From Haliea sp040221975 (lineage in GTDB: Bacteria > Pseudomonadota > Gammaproteobacteria > Pseudomonadales > Halieaceae), in NCBI GenBank assembly GCA_040221975.1, contig JAVJWR010000033.1, positions 124,001 through 188,000 on the forward strand: a stretch of DNA of 64,000 nt. The letters are read 5' to 3'. A program made the translations under genes and the position numbers. Below the pieces are notes generated by a model, which saw only the letters and a list, made by a program, of their open reading frames with translations, was not told where the DNA came from and did not search any database. The stretch's first letter is position 1. The number at the start of each line of letters is the position of its first letter. Below, in pieces: positions 33,264 to 42,063 of this stretch.

Positions 33264-34775
33264 ATGATAGACAGCCAGCCCATTTTCATCGCCCATGCCC
33301 AGCATACGTGGCGCGACCGCGACGCCGCCCGCAGTCCTCTGGATGCACTGGAGGCAGTGTCACGCACTGCTGTGGACAATGCCGGCTGTGCCGGCCTGGC
33401 GCAGTGCATCGACACGGTTGCCACCATTCCGTTCCTCGCAACCCAGGTGCCGGATCTCGCCGGTCTGATGCCGCCCCATCCCGGTGCTGCCCTGTGCCAG
33501 CGCCTGGGATTGCAGGCGCAGACCTTCAGTACCGATGTCGGCGGCAATACCCCGCAGCTGCTGGTGAATTTTTTTGCCGACCGGCTGGTGGCCGGTACTT
33601 CGCGCACGGTGCTGTTGACCGGCGGTGAGCTGTTCGCAACGCTGTTTGCGGCGCTGTCCTCCGGTCACGATATCAGCCACTGGCAGCAGGGCGGCGAAGA
33701 GCCCGCCATCCAGCTGGGCTCGCCCAAGGAGCCCTGTAGCGCGATGGAGCGTGCCCACGGTCTGTTCGAGCCGATCAATACCTACCCGCTGTTTGAAAGT
33801 GCCCTGCGACACGCCCGGGGCTGGGACCGCGCTACACACCTGCAGCGTCTGGGGCGCCTGATAAGCGACATGAGTGCGGTGGCGGCGCAGAATCCCCACG
33901 CCTGGCGCGGCGAATTTGTCACCCCGGAACAGGCCCTGGATACGGCGTCCGGCAACCGCATGATTACCTGGCCCTATACCAAAGTCATGAATGCGATTCT
34001 GGCAGTGGACATGGCGGCGGCGGTGATCATGACCACCGTCGGCGAGGCGCGGCGGCTGGGCATAGACCCGGCGCGCTGGGTCTATCTGCGCGGTGGTGCG
34101 GAAGCCAACGACATCTGGAATGTCAGTGAACGACCGGTCCTGCATCAGTCGCCGGCACTGGCGGCCTGTGCCGGAGCGGCCCTGGAGATGGCCGGCCTGT
34201 CGCTGGAGGCGCTGGACCGGTTTGACCTCTACAGCTGCTTTCCCTCCGCGGTTCAGGTCGCCTGCGACGCCATCGGGCTGGCCGTCGATGATCCGCGCGG
34301 TGTCACGGTCACCGGCGGCCTGACCCTGTTTGGCGGCCCCGGTAACAATTATTCGCTGCACGCCATTGCGGAAATGGTGGCGCAGCTGCAGGCGGACAAG
34401 GGGCGTCACGGCATGGTGACCGCCAATGGCAACTATCTGACCAAGCACGCGGTAGGCATTTATTCCCGCGATGCGGGCGCCAGCCCCTGGCCGTTGGCGC
34501 GCCCGGAGCTGCAAACCACGCTGGACGCGGCGCCGCGGCTGCAGGTTGATGCCGCTGCCAGCGGAGCGGGCAGAATTGATGCCTGTGCTGTCGCTTTCGA
34601 CAGGGAAGGGCCAAGCAGGGGGATTATCCTCGGCCGCATGGGCGACGGTCGCCGCTTCATCGCCAACACTCCCAAGGGCGACGTCGGCACCCTTGAGCGT
34701 CTGCTGGCTTCAGACCCTGTCGGCGAACAGGGGCGGGTAACACCAGGTGACAAGGTGAACAGTTTTGAATTCTGA
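33264..34775 (+). CDS. Thiolase-fold acetyl-CoA acetyltransferase-like protein lacking the usual Cys nucleophile
   Basis: The 503-residue protein is longer than ordinary thiolases (about 390). The loop that normally carries the nucleophilic cysteine reads STDVGGNTPQLLVN, with no cysteine. The later NEAF-type region is replaced by 'DLYSCFPSAVQVAC', the His loop by 'GGPGNNYSLHAI' and the final site by 'VTANGNYLTKHAVGIYS'. These are conserved features of a subfamily annotated as 'acetyl-CoA acetyltransferase' in mycobacteria and proteobacteria whose activity is uncertain. It overlaps the next gene (phosphotransferase) by 11 bases. Confidence 0.75.
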   Translation: MIDSQPIFIAHAQHTWRDRDAARSPLDALEAVSRTAVDNAGCAGLAQCIDTVATIPFLATQVPDLAGLMPPHPGAALCQRLGLQAQTFSTDVGGNTPQLLVNFFADRLVAGTSRTVLLTGGELFATLFAALSSGHDISHWQQGGEEPAIQLGSPKEPCSAMERAHGLFEPINTYPLFESALRHARGWDRATHLQRLGRLISDMSAVAAQNPHAWRGEFVTPEQALDTASGNRMITWPYTKVMNAILAVDMAAAVIMTTVGEARRLGIDPARWVYLRGGAEANDIWNVSERPVLHQSPALAACAGAALEMAGLSLEALDRFDLYSCFPSAVQVACDAIGLAVDDPRGVTVTGGLTLFGGPGNNYSLHAIAEMVAQLQADKGRHGMVTANGNYLTKHAVGIYSRDAGASPWPLARPELQTTLDAAPRLQVDAAASGAGRIDACAVAFDREGPSRGIILGRMGDGRRFIANTPKGDVGTLERLLASDPVGEQGRVTPGDKVNSFEF

Positions 34776-35796
34776 ACCAGTGAATAGCAGTGCAGCTGTG
34801 GTCAACGCGGCCAGCCTGGCCGCGGCGCTCAGCGTCAATGGTGCCCGCGGTGCCGAGTGTATCGCCGGACTCAAGCGTCTTTCCGGCGGTGCCAACATGG
34901 AAACCTGGGCTTTCAATCTCGAGACCGACGGTGCCGACAGGCCGCTAATACTGCGGCGCTCGCCGCTCGGATCCACCGCCGTGGAATCCGATTCTCCCCT
35001 GTCGCAGCTGCCCCTGACCGCAGAGGCCGCGCTGCTGCCGCTGGTGTCGGCGCAGGGTGTACCGGTACCCACGGTGCTGCGGGTGCTGGGGCCGGAGGAG
35101 CCACTGGGGCCTGGATACATCATGAGCCGTGAGCGGGGCGAGGCCCTGCCGGGGCGTATCCTCGCGGATGACCGCTACAGCAGCGCCCGCCGCCACCTCG
35201 CCGGACAGTGCGGGGAAGCCCTGGCGCGGATTCACCAGGTCAGCCCGGCCCAGCTGCCGCCCGAAGTTCCCAACCAGACCCTGCAGGAACGACTGGCACT
35301 GCAGCAGGCCCTGCTGGATCGCTACGGCAACAGTTCGCCGGTACACCAGCTGGCGCTGAACTGGCTTGCTGACCATGCGCCAGAGCCCAGCCGCCACTGT
35401 CTCTTGCACGGCGACTTTCGCAACGGCAACCTGCTGGTGGACGAACAGGGACTGGTGGCCGTGCTGGACTGGGAGCTGGCTCACTGCGGTGATCCGGCGG
35501 AGGACCTGGGCTATCTGTGCGGCAATGTCTGGCGCTTCGGCCGTTCCGAAAAGCCGGTGGGCGGTTTTGGCGATTACGAGGATCTGCTGGAAGGTTATCG
35601 CTCGGTGGCGGGCTGGGCGCCGGACATGGCAACCCTGCGCTACTGGGAGGTGTTCTGCGCCCTGGGCTGGGGCCTCGTGTGCCTGACGATGATCGATCTT
35701 TATCGCAGCGGTGCCGATCCGACCCTGGAGCGCGCCGCAGTTGGCCGCCGGGTTTCGGAGTCGGAAATGGACCTGCTGCTGCTACTGGAGGAGTAA
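34765..35796 (+). CDS. Acyl-CoA-type phosphotransferase (LvaA/ACAD10-like kinase domain)
   Basis: The 343-residue protein of aminoglycoside-phosphotransferase fold starts at a TTG at 34765 inside the preceding gene; an AAGGTG site lies seven bases upstream. Kinase motifs are the catalytic loop LLHGDFRNGNLLVDE and the metal-binding 'VLDWELAHCGDPAEDLGYL'. In Pseudomonas putida LvaA, and in the kinase domain of human ACAD10/ACAD11, homologues phosphorylate the 4-hydroxyl of 4-hydroxyacyl-CoAs. The next two genes match LvaB and LvaC, so the same reaction is predicted here. Confidence 0.85.
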   Translation: MNSEPVNSSAAVVNAASLAAALSVNGARGAECIAGLKRLSGGANMETWAFNLETDGADRPLILRRSPLGSTAVESDSPLSQLPLTAEAALLPLVSAQGVPVPTVLRVLGPEEPLGPGYIMSRERGEALPGRILADDRYSSARRHLAGQCGEALARIHQVSPAQLPPEVPNQTLQERLALQQALLDRYGNSSPVHQLALNWLADHAPEPSRHCLLHGDFRNGNLLVDEQGLVAVLDWELAHCGDPAEDLGYLCGNVWRFGRSEKPVGGFGDYEDLLEGYRSVAGWAPDMATLRYWEVFCALGWGLVCLTMIDLYRSGADPTLERAAVGRRVSESEMDLLLLLEE

Positions 35797-35799
35797 ACC

Positions 35800-36213
35800 G
35801 TGAGTCAGACCGACCCGACTGAATTGCTGGCGGCAGTGCAGGCATTCCTGCGCCAGCAGGTACTGCCGCAACTGCAGGGCTTCGATGCCTACACCACGCG
35901 CGTGGCCGCCAACAGCCTGTCCATTGTCAGCCGCGAGCTGCGCGGGCGCGACGCGATCACGGCACTGGACGCGGCCGCCGGCGCACGCTGGCTCGGCGGC
36001 GACAGCAGCGACAACCCGGCACGGGATATCAGCCTGGCACTGCGCGCGCGCAGCCTGGCGCCGGACGCCGACCTGCAGGCGTATCTGCGTACACGCACCC
36101 TGCGACAGATGGCGATCGACAATCCGCGCTATTCCGGCTTTCGTCTCGGCTGCGAGCGCTGGCCCGCGCTGGCGGCTGCCGCCGGTATTGCCGGCCAGGA
36201 GCCGCATCAGTGA
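35800..36213 (+). CDS. DUF6285 protein (LvaB-like partner)
   Basis: The 137-residue protein has a GTG start three bases after the phosphotransferase stop. 'ELLAAVQAFLRQQVLPQL' and 'TRVAANSLSIVSREL' are the DUF6285 signatures. Small proteins of this kind stand between the kinase and the acyl-CoA dehydrogenase in lva-type operons; LvaB is needed for LvaA activity. It is all-helical with no catalytic motif, probably a regulatory or structural subunit of the kinase. It overlaps the next gene by four bases. Confidence 0.85.
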   Translation: MSQTDPTELLAAVQAFLRQQVLPQLQGFDAYTTRVAANSLSIVSRELRGRDAITALDAAAGARWLGGDSSDNPARDISLALRARSLAPDADLQAYLRTRTLRQMAIDNPRYSGFRLGCERWPALAAAAGIAGQEPHQ

Positions 36214-37481
36214 GCAGCCTTGTCCCCGCTCGTATTCGCGAATTTCTCGCCCGCCTTGATGCCTTCATCGAGGCCGAGTTGAAACCCCTGGAAGCGGCCG
36301 GCGACAACCAGCGCTTCTTTGATCACCGCCGCGAATATGCACGCACGGACTGGGATCGGGAAGGCCTGCCCCACGCCGATTGGGAGGCCCTGCTGGCGCA
36401 GGCCCGGGTCCTCGCCCGGGAGGCGGGGTTCCTCGGCTTCGCGCTGCCGGCTGAGTACGGCGGCGGCGACGCCAGCAACCTCGACATGGCAGTGGTGCGG
36501 GAGCACCTGGCGGCCAAGGGTATCGGCCTGCACTGCGACCTGCAGAACGAGCACAGCATCGTCGGCAACTTTCCCACCACCCTGGCGTTTCGCGACTTTG
36601 GCAGCCAGCAGCAGCGCGACGCGTTTATTCCCGGCAGTATCGAGGGCACGATTGGTGTCGCCTTCGGCCTGACCGAGCCCGAGCACGGCTCCGATGCCAC
36701 CTGGCTGGAAACCACTGCGGTTGCGGAATCCCGCGACGGCGTGGCCGGCTGGTGCCTGAATGGCACCAAGATGTGGACCACCGGCATACACCATGCGACC
36801 CATGTGCTGGTGTTTGCCCGCAGCGACGGCAAGCAGGGCAGTGCCCGTGGCATTACCTGTTTTGTGGTGCCCAATCCCAGTGACGGCCTGCGTATCGAGG
36901 AGTGGCTGTGGACCTTCAACATGCCCACCGACCATCCCCGGGTGGCGGTGGACAACGTCTGGGTGCCGGAGTCGGCCATTCTCGGCGAGCCCGGCCTCGG
37001 CCTGGCAGTGGCGCAGCACTTTGTGCACGAGAACCGCATCCGCCAGGCGGCGTCCAGTCTGGGCACGGCGCGCTACTGCATTGCGGAGTCCGTCGCCTAT
37101 GCCCGCGAACGGCATACCTTCGGCAAGCCGCTGGCCGGCAACCAGGCGATACAGTTTAGCCTGGCCGAGCTGCATGCGGACTACGAACTGGTCAAGGCCC
37201 TGACCTTTCAGGTGGCGGGGGAAATGGACCAGATGTCGAAACGGGAAGTGGCGGAGCGGCTGTCGGACAAGGTGGCGATCTGCAACTACCGGGCCAACAA
37301 ACTGGCCTGCGAGGCCGCCGACGCCGCTATCCAGGTGCACGGCGCCATGGGCTATTCACGCTACAAGCAGTTCGAGCACCATTACCGCCACCATCGACGC
37401 TACCGCATCACCGAGGGCTCCGACGAAATCCAGCTGCGCAAGATCGCCGGTCATCTGTTCGGGTTTATCGGCCCGCGTTAA
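36210..37481 (+). CDS. Acyl-CoA dehydrogenase-like protein (LvaC/ACAD10-11 type)
   Basis: The 423-residue FAD protein has FGLTEPEHGSDATWLET, 'LNGTKMWTTGIHHATHVLVFAR' and a C-terminal 'RYRITEGSDEIQLRKIAG' with the FAD contact. It resembles the acyl-CoA dehydrogenase domain of ACAD10/11 and LvaC, which removes the phosphate from 4-phosphoacyl-CoA to give an enoyl-CoA and thus turns 4-hydroxyacyl-CoA into a 3-hydroxyacyl-CoA precursor. The GTG start overlaps the DUF6285 stop. Its 3' end overlaps the convergent threonine aldolase gene by 17 bases. Confidence 0.9.
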   Translation: MSSLVPARIREFLARLDAFIEAELKPLEAAGDNQRFFDHRREYARTDWDREGLPHADWEALLAQARVLAREAGFLGFALPAEYGGGDASNLDMAVVREHLAAKGIGLHCDLQNEHSIVGNFPTTLAFRDFGSQQQRDAFIPGSIEGTIGVAFGLTEPEHGSDATWLETTAVAESRDGVAGWCLNGTKMWTTGIHHATHVLVFARSDGKQGSARGITCFVVPNPSDGLRIEEWLWTFNMPTDHPRVAVDNVWVPESAILGEPGLGLAVAQHFVHENRIRQAASSLGTARYCIAESVAYARERHTFGKPLAGNQAIQFSLAELHADYELVKALTFQVAGEMDQMSKREVAERLSDKVAICNYRANKLACEAADAAIQVHGAMGYSRYKQFEHHYRHHRRYRITEGSDEIQLRKIAGHLFGFIGPR

Positions 37482-38487
37482 GTGCCCGCGCCATGGCCGC
37501 GATGACGCGGTCAATCGCAGCAGCGGATACATCCAGGTGCGTGACCAGGCGGATTTTCCGGCCCCCGGGTACAAGAATCCCGGCAGCGTTCAACTGCGAC
37601 TGCAAATCCAGCCCCTGCTGCGCCGAGCTCAGTTCAATGTGTACCATGTTGGTGTTTACCACGCAGCTGGTAATGCCCGGCAGTTCACGCAATCCTTCGT
37701 ACAGTCGCGCCGCGTTGGTGTGGTCTTCCGCCAGCCGCTCGACGTGGTGGTCCAGGGCGTGGTCAATGGCCGCGGCGACAATGCCGGCCTGGCGCATGCC
37801 GCCACCGACCATCTTGCGCCAGCGCCTGGCATCGCGGATAAAGGCATCTGACCCCACCAGTACCGAGCCCATCGGCGCTCCCAGGCCCTTGGAGCAGCAC
37901 AGGCTGACACTGTCGGCATCGGCGGCCAGCTCCGCCAGGGTCCTGCCGCTGGCGACGGCGGCATTGAACAGGCGGGCACCGTCGAGATGCACTCGCAGAC
38001 CGTGGCGGTCAGCCAGGGCACGGACCTGCCCGGTGTAACCGTCGGGCATCATGCGGCCGCCGTGCGTGTTCTCCAGCGCTATCAGCCGGGAACGCGCAAA
38101 GTGGACATCATCCGCCTTGATCGCAGCCTCGATGTCACTGAGCGCGAGGATGCCATCCGCCTGTACCGGCAGCGGCTGGGGCTGGATACTGCCGAGTACC
38201 GCGGCGCCGCCGGCCTCGTAGAAATAGGTATGGTAGTGCTGGCCGACAATGTACTCGTCGCCGCGCTGACAGTGACTCATCAGGGCCACCAGGTTGCTCT
38301 GGGTGCCGGTGGGCAACAGCAGGGCCGCTTCCTTGCCGGTCAGGGCAGCCATCCGTGCCTCCAGGGCATTGACACTGGGGTCATCGCCGAAGACATCGTC
38401 GCCCACGGGCGCTGCCGCCATCACCGCGCGCATGGCCTGTGTCGGTCGGGTCACGGTATCGCTGCGCAGGTCTATGCGGTTGTCCAT
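37465..38487 (-). CDS. ltaE: Low-specificity L-threonine aldolase
   Basis: The 340-residue PLP enzyme cleaves L-threonine and L-allo-threonine to glycine and acetaldehyde. Motifs are 'DLRSDTVTRPT' at the start, 'GDDVFGDDP', 'LENTHGGRMMP', 'VHLDGARLFNA' and the PLP-lysine in SLCCSKGLGAPMGS. The length matches the family. It is on the opposite strand to both neighbours, convergent with the acyl-CoA dehydrogenase and divergent from the thiolase gene. Confidence 0.95.
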   Translation of the reverse strand: MDNRIDLRSDTVTRPTQAMRAVMAAAPVGDDVFGDDPSVNALEARMAALTGKEAALLLPTGTQSNLVALMSHCQRGDEYIVGQHYHTYFYEAGGAAVLGSIQPQPLPVQADGILALSDIEAAIKADDVHFARSRLIALENTHGGRMMPDGYTGQVRALADRHGLRVHLDGARLFNAAVASGRTLAELAADADSVSLCCSKGLGAPMGSVLVGSDAFIRDARRWRKMVGGGMRQAGIVAAAIDHALDHHVERLAEDHTNAARLYEGLRELPGITSCVVNTNMVHIELSSAQQGLDLQSQLNAAGILVPGGRKIRLVTHLDVSAAAIDRVIAAMARALNAGR

Positions 38488-38612
38488 GGGGTTTCCCTTG
38501 CTCGGTTGTCACTTTCGGTCAATTTTTTTGCCGGCTGGCATCATTGCCTTCGGCGATGGCAGCTTACACTATGCGGGCTCCTTTTTTAGCACGCTCAGTA
38601 ACGAGGACCCCT

Positions 38613-39821
38613 ATGACACACAGTGCCTATATTTACGATGCTGTACGCACCCCGCGCAGCAAGGGCAAGGCTGGCGGCAGCCTTTACGAGGTGAAGCCGG
38701 TGGACCTTGGCGCCGGCCTGCTGCGCGCACTGCAGGCGCGGCACGACCTGGATACATCCTATGTCGACGACGTGGTCATGGGCTGTGTCACCCCGGTGGG
38801 TGAGCAGGGCTCCGACATCGCCAAGATGATTGTACAGAACGCCGACTGGGACGAATCCGTGGCCGGCGTGCAGCTGGACCGGTTCTGTGCCTCCGGCCTC
38901 GAGGCGGTCAACATTGCCGCCCAGAAGGTGGCGTCGGGCTGGGAAGACCTGGTGGTCGCCGGCGGGGTGGAATGCATGTCGCGGGTGCCCATGGGCAGCA
39001 ACGGTGGACCCATGGGCGGGGACCCGGCTTTCAGCCTGAAGAGCGGCTTTGTGCCCCAGGGTATCGGTGCCGATACCATCGCCACCCTCGAAGGCTGGAG
39101 CCGCGAAGATGTGGACGCCTTTGCCCTGGAATCCCAGCGTCGCGCCGCCCACGCCCGGGACAGTGGCTACTTCGACCGCTCGGTCATTCCGGTGCTGGAT
39201 CGGAACGGCCTGACCATCCTCGAGCGCGATGACTTCATCAAGCCCGATACCACCCTGGAGGGCCTGGCCGGCCTCAAGCCCTCTTTTGTCCTGCCGGGAC
39301 AGATGGGTTTCGACGACGTGATCCTGGCCAAGTACACCACCCTGGAGAAGATCAACCACGTGCATACACCTGGCAACTCCTCGGGGATTGTCGATGGCAG
39401 CAGCGCGGTGCTGATCGGCAGCGAGAAGGCCGGCAAGGATCTGGGGCTGACGCCGCGCGGCCGTATCGTTGCCACCGCGGTGTTGTCCACCGACCCCATC
39501 ATCATGCTGACCGGCCCCGGACCGGCGGCGAAGAAATGCCTGCAGAAAGCCGGTTTGCAGGCCTCCGACATCGACCTGTGGGAAATCAATGAGGCCTTTG
39601 CCTCGGTTGCGCTGCGCTACATGAAGGATCTCGGTATCGAGCACGCCGTAACCAACGTCAACGGCGGCGCTATCGCCATGGGGCATCCGCTGGGCGCCAC
39701 CGGCGGCATGCTGGTCAGCATCATGCTGGACGAACTCGAGCGCCGCAGCCTCAAGCGCGCCATGTTGTCCCTGTGTGTGGGTGGCGGCATGGGCATCTCC
39801 ACAATCATCGAGCGCGTTTAA
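38613..39821 (+). CDS. Acetyl-CoA C-acyltransferase (FadA/FadI-like thiolase)
   Basis: This is a 402-residue protein when started at the ATG at 38613, preceded by GAGG; a longer in-frame start would add 58 non-family residues. The Cys nucleophile is Cys92 in DRFCASGLEAVN, and 'NEAFASVALRYM', 'GGAIAMGHPLGATGGM' and 'CVGGGMGIST' complete the active site. It performs the last step of beta-oxidation. The next gene, 15 bases on, encodes the fused hydratase/dehydrogenase, so this is the beta subunit of a trifunctional pair. The gene order is thiolase first. Confidence 0.95.
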   Translation: MTHSAYIYDAVRTPRSKGKAGGSLYEVKPVDLGAGLLRALQARHDLDTSYVDDVVMGCVTPVGEQGSDIAKMIVQNADWDESVAGVQLDRFCASGLEAVNIAAQKVASGWEDLVVAGGVECMSRVPMGSNGGPMGGDPAFSLKSGFVPQGIGADTIATLEGWSREDVDAFALESQRRAAHARDSGYFDRSVIPVLDRNGLTILERDDFIKPDTTLEGLAGLKPSFVLPGQMGFDDVILAKYTTLEKINHVHTPGNSSGIVDGSSAVLIGSEKAGKDLGLTPRGRIVATAVLSTDPIIMLTGPGPAAKKCLQKAGLQASDIDLWEINEAFASVALRYMKDLGIEHAVTNVNGGAIAMGHPLGATGGMLVSIMLDELERRSLKRAMLSLCVGGGMGISTIIERV

Positions 39822-39836
39822 AGGAATCAAGTGACA

Positions 39837-41984
39837 ATGAGTGTATTCAAGTACGAGCAAGACGCCGACGGTATCGTGACCGTCACCATGGACATGACCG
39901 GACCGGTCAACGCCATGAATGAAGAATACCGACTGGCCATGGACGAGACCCTGGCCCGTCTGGAAGCGGAGCAGGGCCTTGCCGGTGTCGTCCTTGCTTC
40001 GGCCAAGAAAGTGTTCTTCGCCGGTGGCGACCTGAACGATCTGCTCGCGGCCAAACCCGGTGACGAGGCCGCCTTCATGGCCGCAGGCGAGCGGGTAAAG
40101 TCCGGCCTGCGGCGACTGGAGAAACTGCCGGTGCCGGTGGTTGCTGCCATCAACGGCGCCGCTCTGGGGGGCGGCTTCGAGATCGCCCTGGCCTGTAATT
40201 ACCGGGTCGCGTACAACGACCGCAGCGTGCAACTGGGTTTGCCGGAAGTGAGCCTGGGCCTGTTGCCCGGTGGTGGTGGCGTGGTGCGCATGGTCAACCT
40301 GTTGGGCCTGGAAAAGGCGCTGCCCTATCTGCTCGAAGGCACCCGGCTGGAGCCCGGGGCCGCTCTGGAGGCGGGCATGGTGCACGAGCTGGTGGAGTCG
40401 CAGGACGCGCTGGTACCTGCCGCGAAGGCCTGGATCAAGGCGCAGCAGGGCAATGCCGATGCGGCAGTCCAGCCCTGGGACCGCAAGGGTTTTCGACTTC
40501 CCGGCGGCAATGCCTCCAGCCCGCAGGTGGCCCAGCTCATTACCGTTGCGCCAGCCATGCTGCGGAAGAAGACCCGAGGCCTGATGCCGGCGCCGGAAGT
40601 CATTCTCGACTGCGCGGTGGAAGCGGCGCGGCTGGACTTCGATACCGCGTTGAAGATTGAGTCCCGCGGCCTGACCTGGCTGGCCATGACGCCGGTCGCC
40701 AAGAACATGATCTCCACCTTTTTCTTCGCCATGAACCGCATCAATCGCGGTGGCAGCCGGCCCCAGGGTGTGCCGCCCCGGAGCGTGACCAAAGTGGGCA
40801 TACTGGGTGCCGGCATGATGGGCCAGGGAATTGCCTATGTCTCCGCCATGGCCGGCATCCAGGTGGTGCTCAAGGATATCTCGGTGGAGGCCGCGGAAAA
40901 GGGCAAGGCCTACAGCGAGGGCCTGCTGGCCAAGCGGGTGCAGCGCGGCAAGATGAGCGAGGAAAAAATGCAGCAGGTGCTGGACCTGATCCTGGCGACT
41001 GCCAGCAACGACGATCTCGCCGGTTGTGACCTTATCGTCGAGGCCGTGTTCGAAAACATGGCGCTCAAGCACAAGATTACCCGCGAACTGGAAGGGCAGC
41101 TGGCCGCGGGGGGCGTGTGGGGCTCCAATACCTCAAGCCTGCCGATCACCGAACTGGCCAACGCCAGCAGCACGCCGGCGAACTTCATCGGCATTCACTT
41201 CTTTTCCCCGGTCGACAAGATGCCGCTGGTGGAAATCATCTGCGGCGAGAAGACCAGCGACGAGACCCTGGCCAAGGCCTATGACTACGCGCGCCAGATC
41301 AGGAAGACGCCGATCGTGGTCAACGACTCGCTCGGTTTCTTCACCTCCCGCACGTTCGGCACCTATCTGGACGAAGGGGTGCGCATGGTGAAAGAGGGTC
41401 TGCACCCGGTGCTGGTGGAAAACATGGGCAAGGCCGTGGGCATGCCCGTAGGTCCGCTGGCAGTCTACGATGAGGTGAGCCTGGAGTTGACCATCAAGGC
41501 CCAGGCCACTTGGGAAGAGATGGGCGTGCTGGACAAATTCAGCGACGGCAGCGTCACGCGGGGCGTGATCAATACCCTGGTCAATGAGCACGGGCGCGGT
41601 GGTCGCCACCACGGTGGCGGCTTTTACGAGTACGCCGCTGATGGCGGCAAGTCCATCTGGCCTGGCCTGCTGGACCTGTACTACCAGCCGGACATTTCGG
41701 CGCCGGAACAGGATCTTCGTGACCGCCTGCTGTTCCGCCAGGTGATCGAATCCCTGCGTTGCCTGGAGTCCGGTGTCCTGCGCACGGTCGACGACGGCAA
41801 CATCGGTTCCGTCATGGGTATCGGTGCACCGCCCTGGACCGGTGGTTTTATCCAGTTCGTCAATACCTACGGCGTCGACCGCTTCGTCGCTCGCTGCGAG
41901 GAACTGGCCAGCCGCTACGGCGAACGTTTCGAGCCCCCGGCAATCGCCAGGCAGAAGCTGGCGGCTGGCGAACTGTTCGAATAG
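39837..41984 (+). CDS. FadJ/FadB-like enoyl-CoA hydratase / 3-hydroxyacyl-CoA dehydrogenase
   Basis: This is a 715-residue multifunctional enzyme started at the ATG at 39837; a GTG two codons earlier is the alternative and sits closer to the AAGGA site. The N-terminal crotonase domain, about residues 1-190, has FFAGGDLNDLL and 'LPEVSLGLLPGGGG'. The NAD site GAGMMGQG begins at residue 324. The dehydrogenase catalytic His is in 'GIHFFSPVDKMPLVEII', and the C-terminal 'GGGFYEY' completes the domain. It hydrates enoyl-CoA and oxidises 3-hydroxyacyl-CoA. Confidence 0.95.
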   Translation: MSVFKYEQDADGIVTVTMDMTGPVNAMNEEYRLAMDETLARLEAEQGLAGVVLASAKKVFFAGGDLNDLLAAKPGDEAAFMAAGERVKSGLRRLEKLPVPVVAAINGAALGGGFEIALACNYRVAYNDRSVQLGLPEVSLGLLPGGGGVVRMVNLLGLEKALPYLLEGTRLEPGAALEAGMVHELVESQDALVPAAKAWIKAQQGNADAAVQPWDRKGFRLPGGNASSPQVAQLITVAPAMLRKKTRGLMPAPEVILDCAVEAARLDFDTALKIESRGLTWLAMTPVAKNMISTFFFAMNRINRGGSRPQGVPPRSVTKVGILGAGMMGQGIAYVSAMAGIQVVLKDISVEAAEKGKAYSEGLLAKRVQRGKMSEEKMQQVLDLILATASNDDLAGCDLIVEAVFENMALKHKITRELEGQLAAGGVWGSNTSSLPITELANASSTPANFIGIHFFSPVDKMPLVEIICGEKTSDETLAKAYDYARQIRKTPIVVNDSLGFFTSRTFGTYLDEGVRMVKEGLHPVLVENMGKAVGMPVGPLAVYDEVSLELTIKAQATWEEMGVLDKFSDGSVTRGVINTLVNEHGRGGRHHGGGFYEYAADGGKSIWPGLLDLYYQPDISAPEQDLRDRLLFRQVIESLRCLESGVLRTVDDGNIGSVMGIGAPPWTGGFIQFVNTYGVDRFVARCEELASRYGERFEPPAIARQKLAAGELFE

Positions 41985-42063
41985 CTCCCCGCAGGGGCAA
42001 CTGTTTCCGAGAAACACGGCAGCGGGTATCATGCTCGCTGGATTTCCGAGACTGTTGCCCCCA

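Noticed and set aside
38595..41072. Antisense open frame of 825 codons on the minus strand
   Set aside because: It is opposite the thiolase and FadJ-like genes and has only low-complexity composition. The sense proteins are well conserved, so this is a codon-bias artefact.
41987..41997. CCCC-GCA-GGGG hairpin after the FadJ-like gene as a terminator
   Set aside because: It has four base pairs and no T-run, too weak to support.
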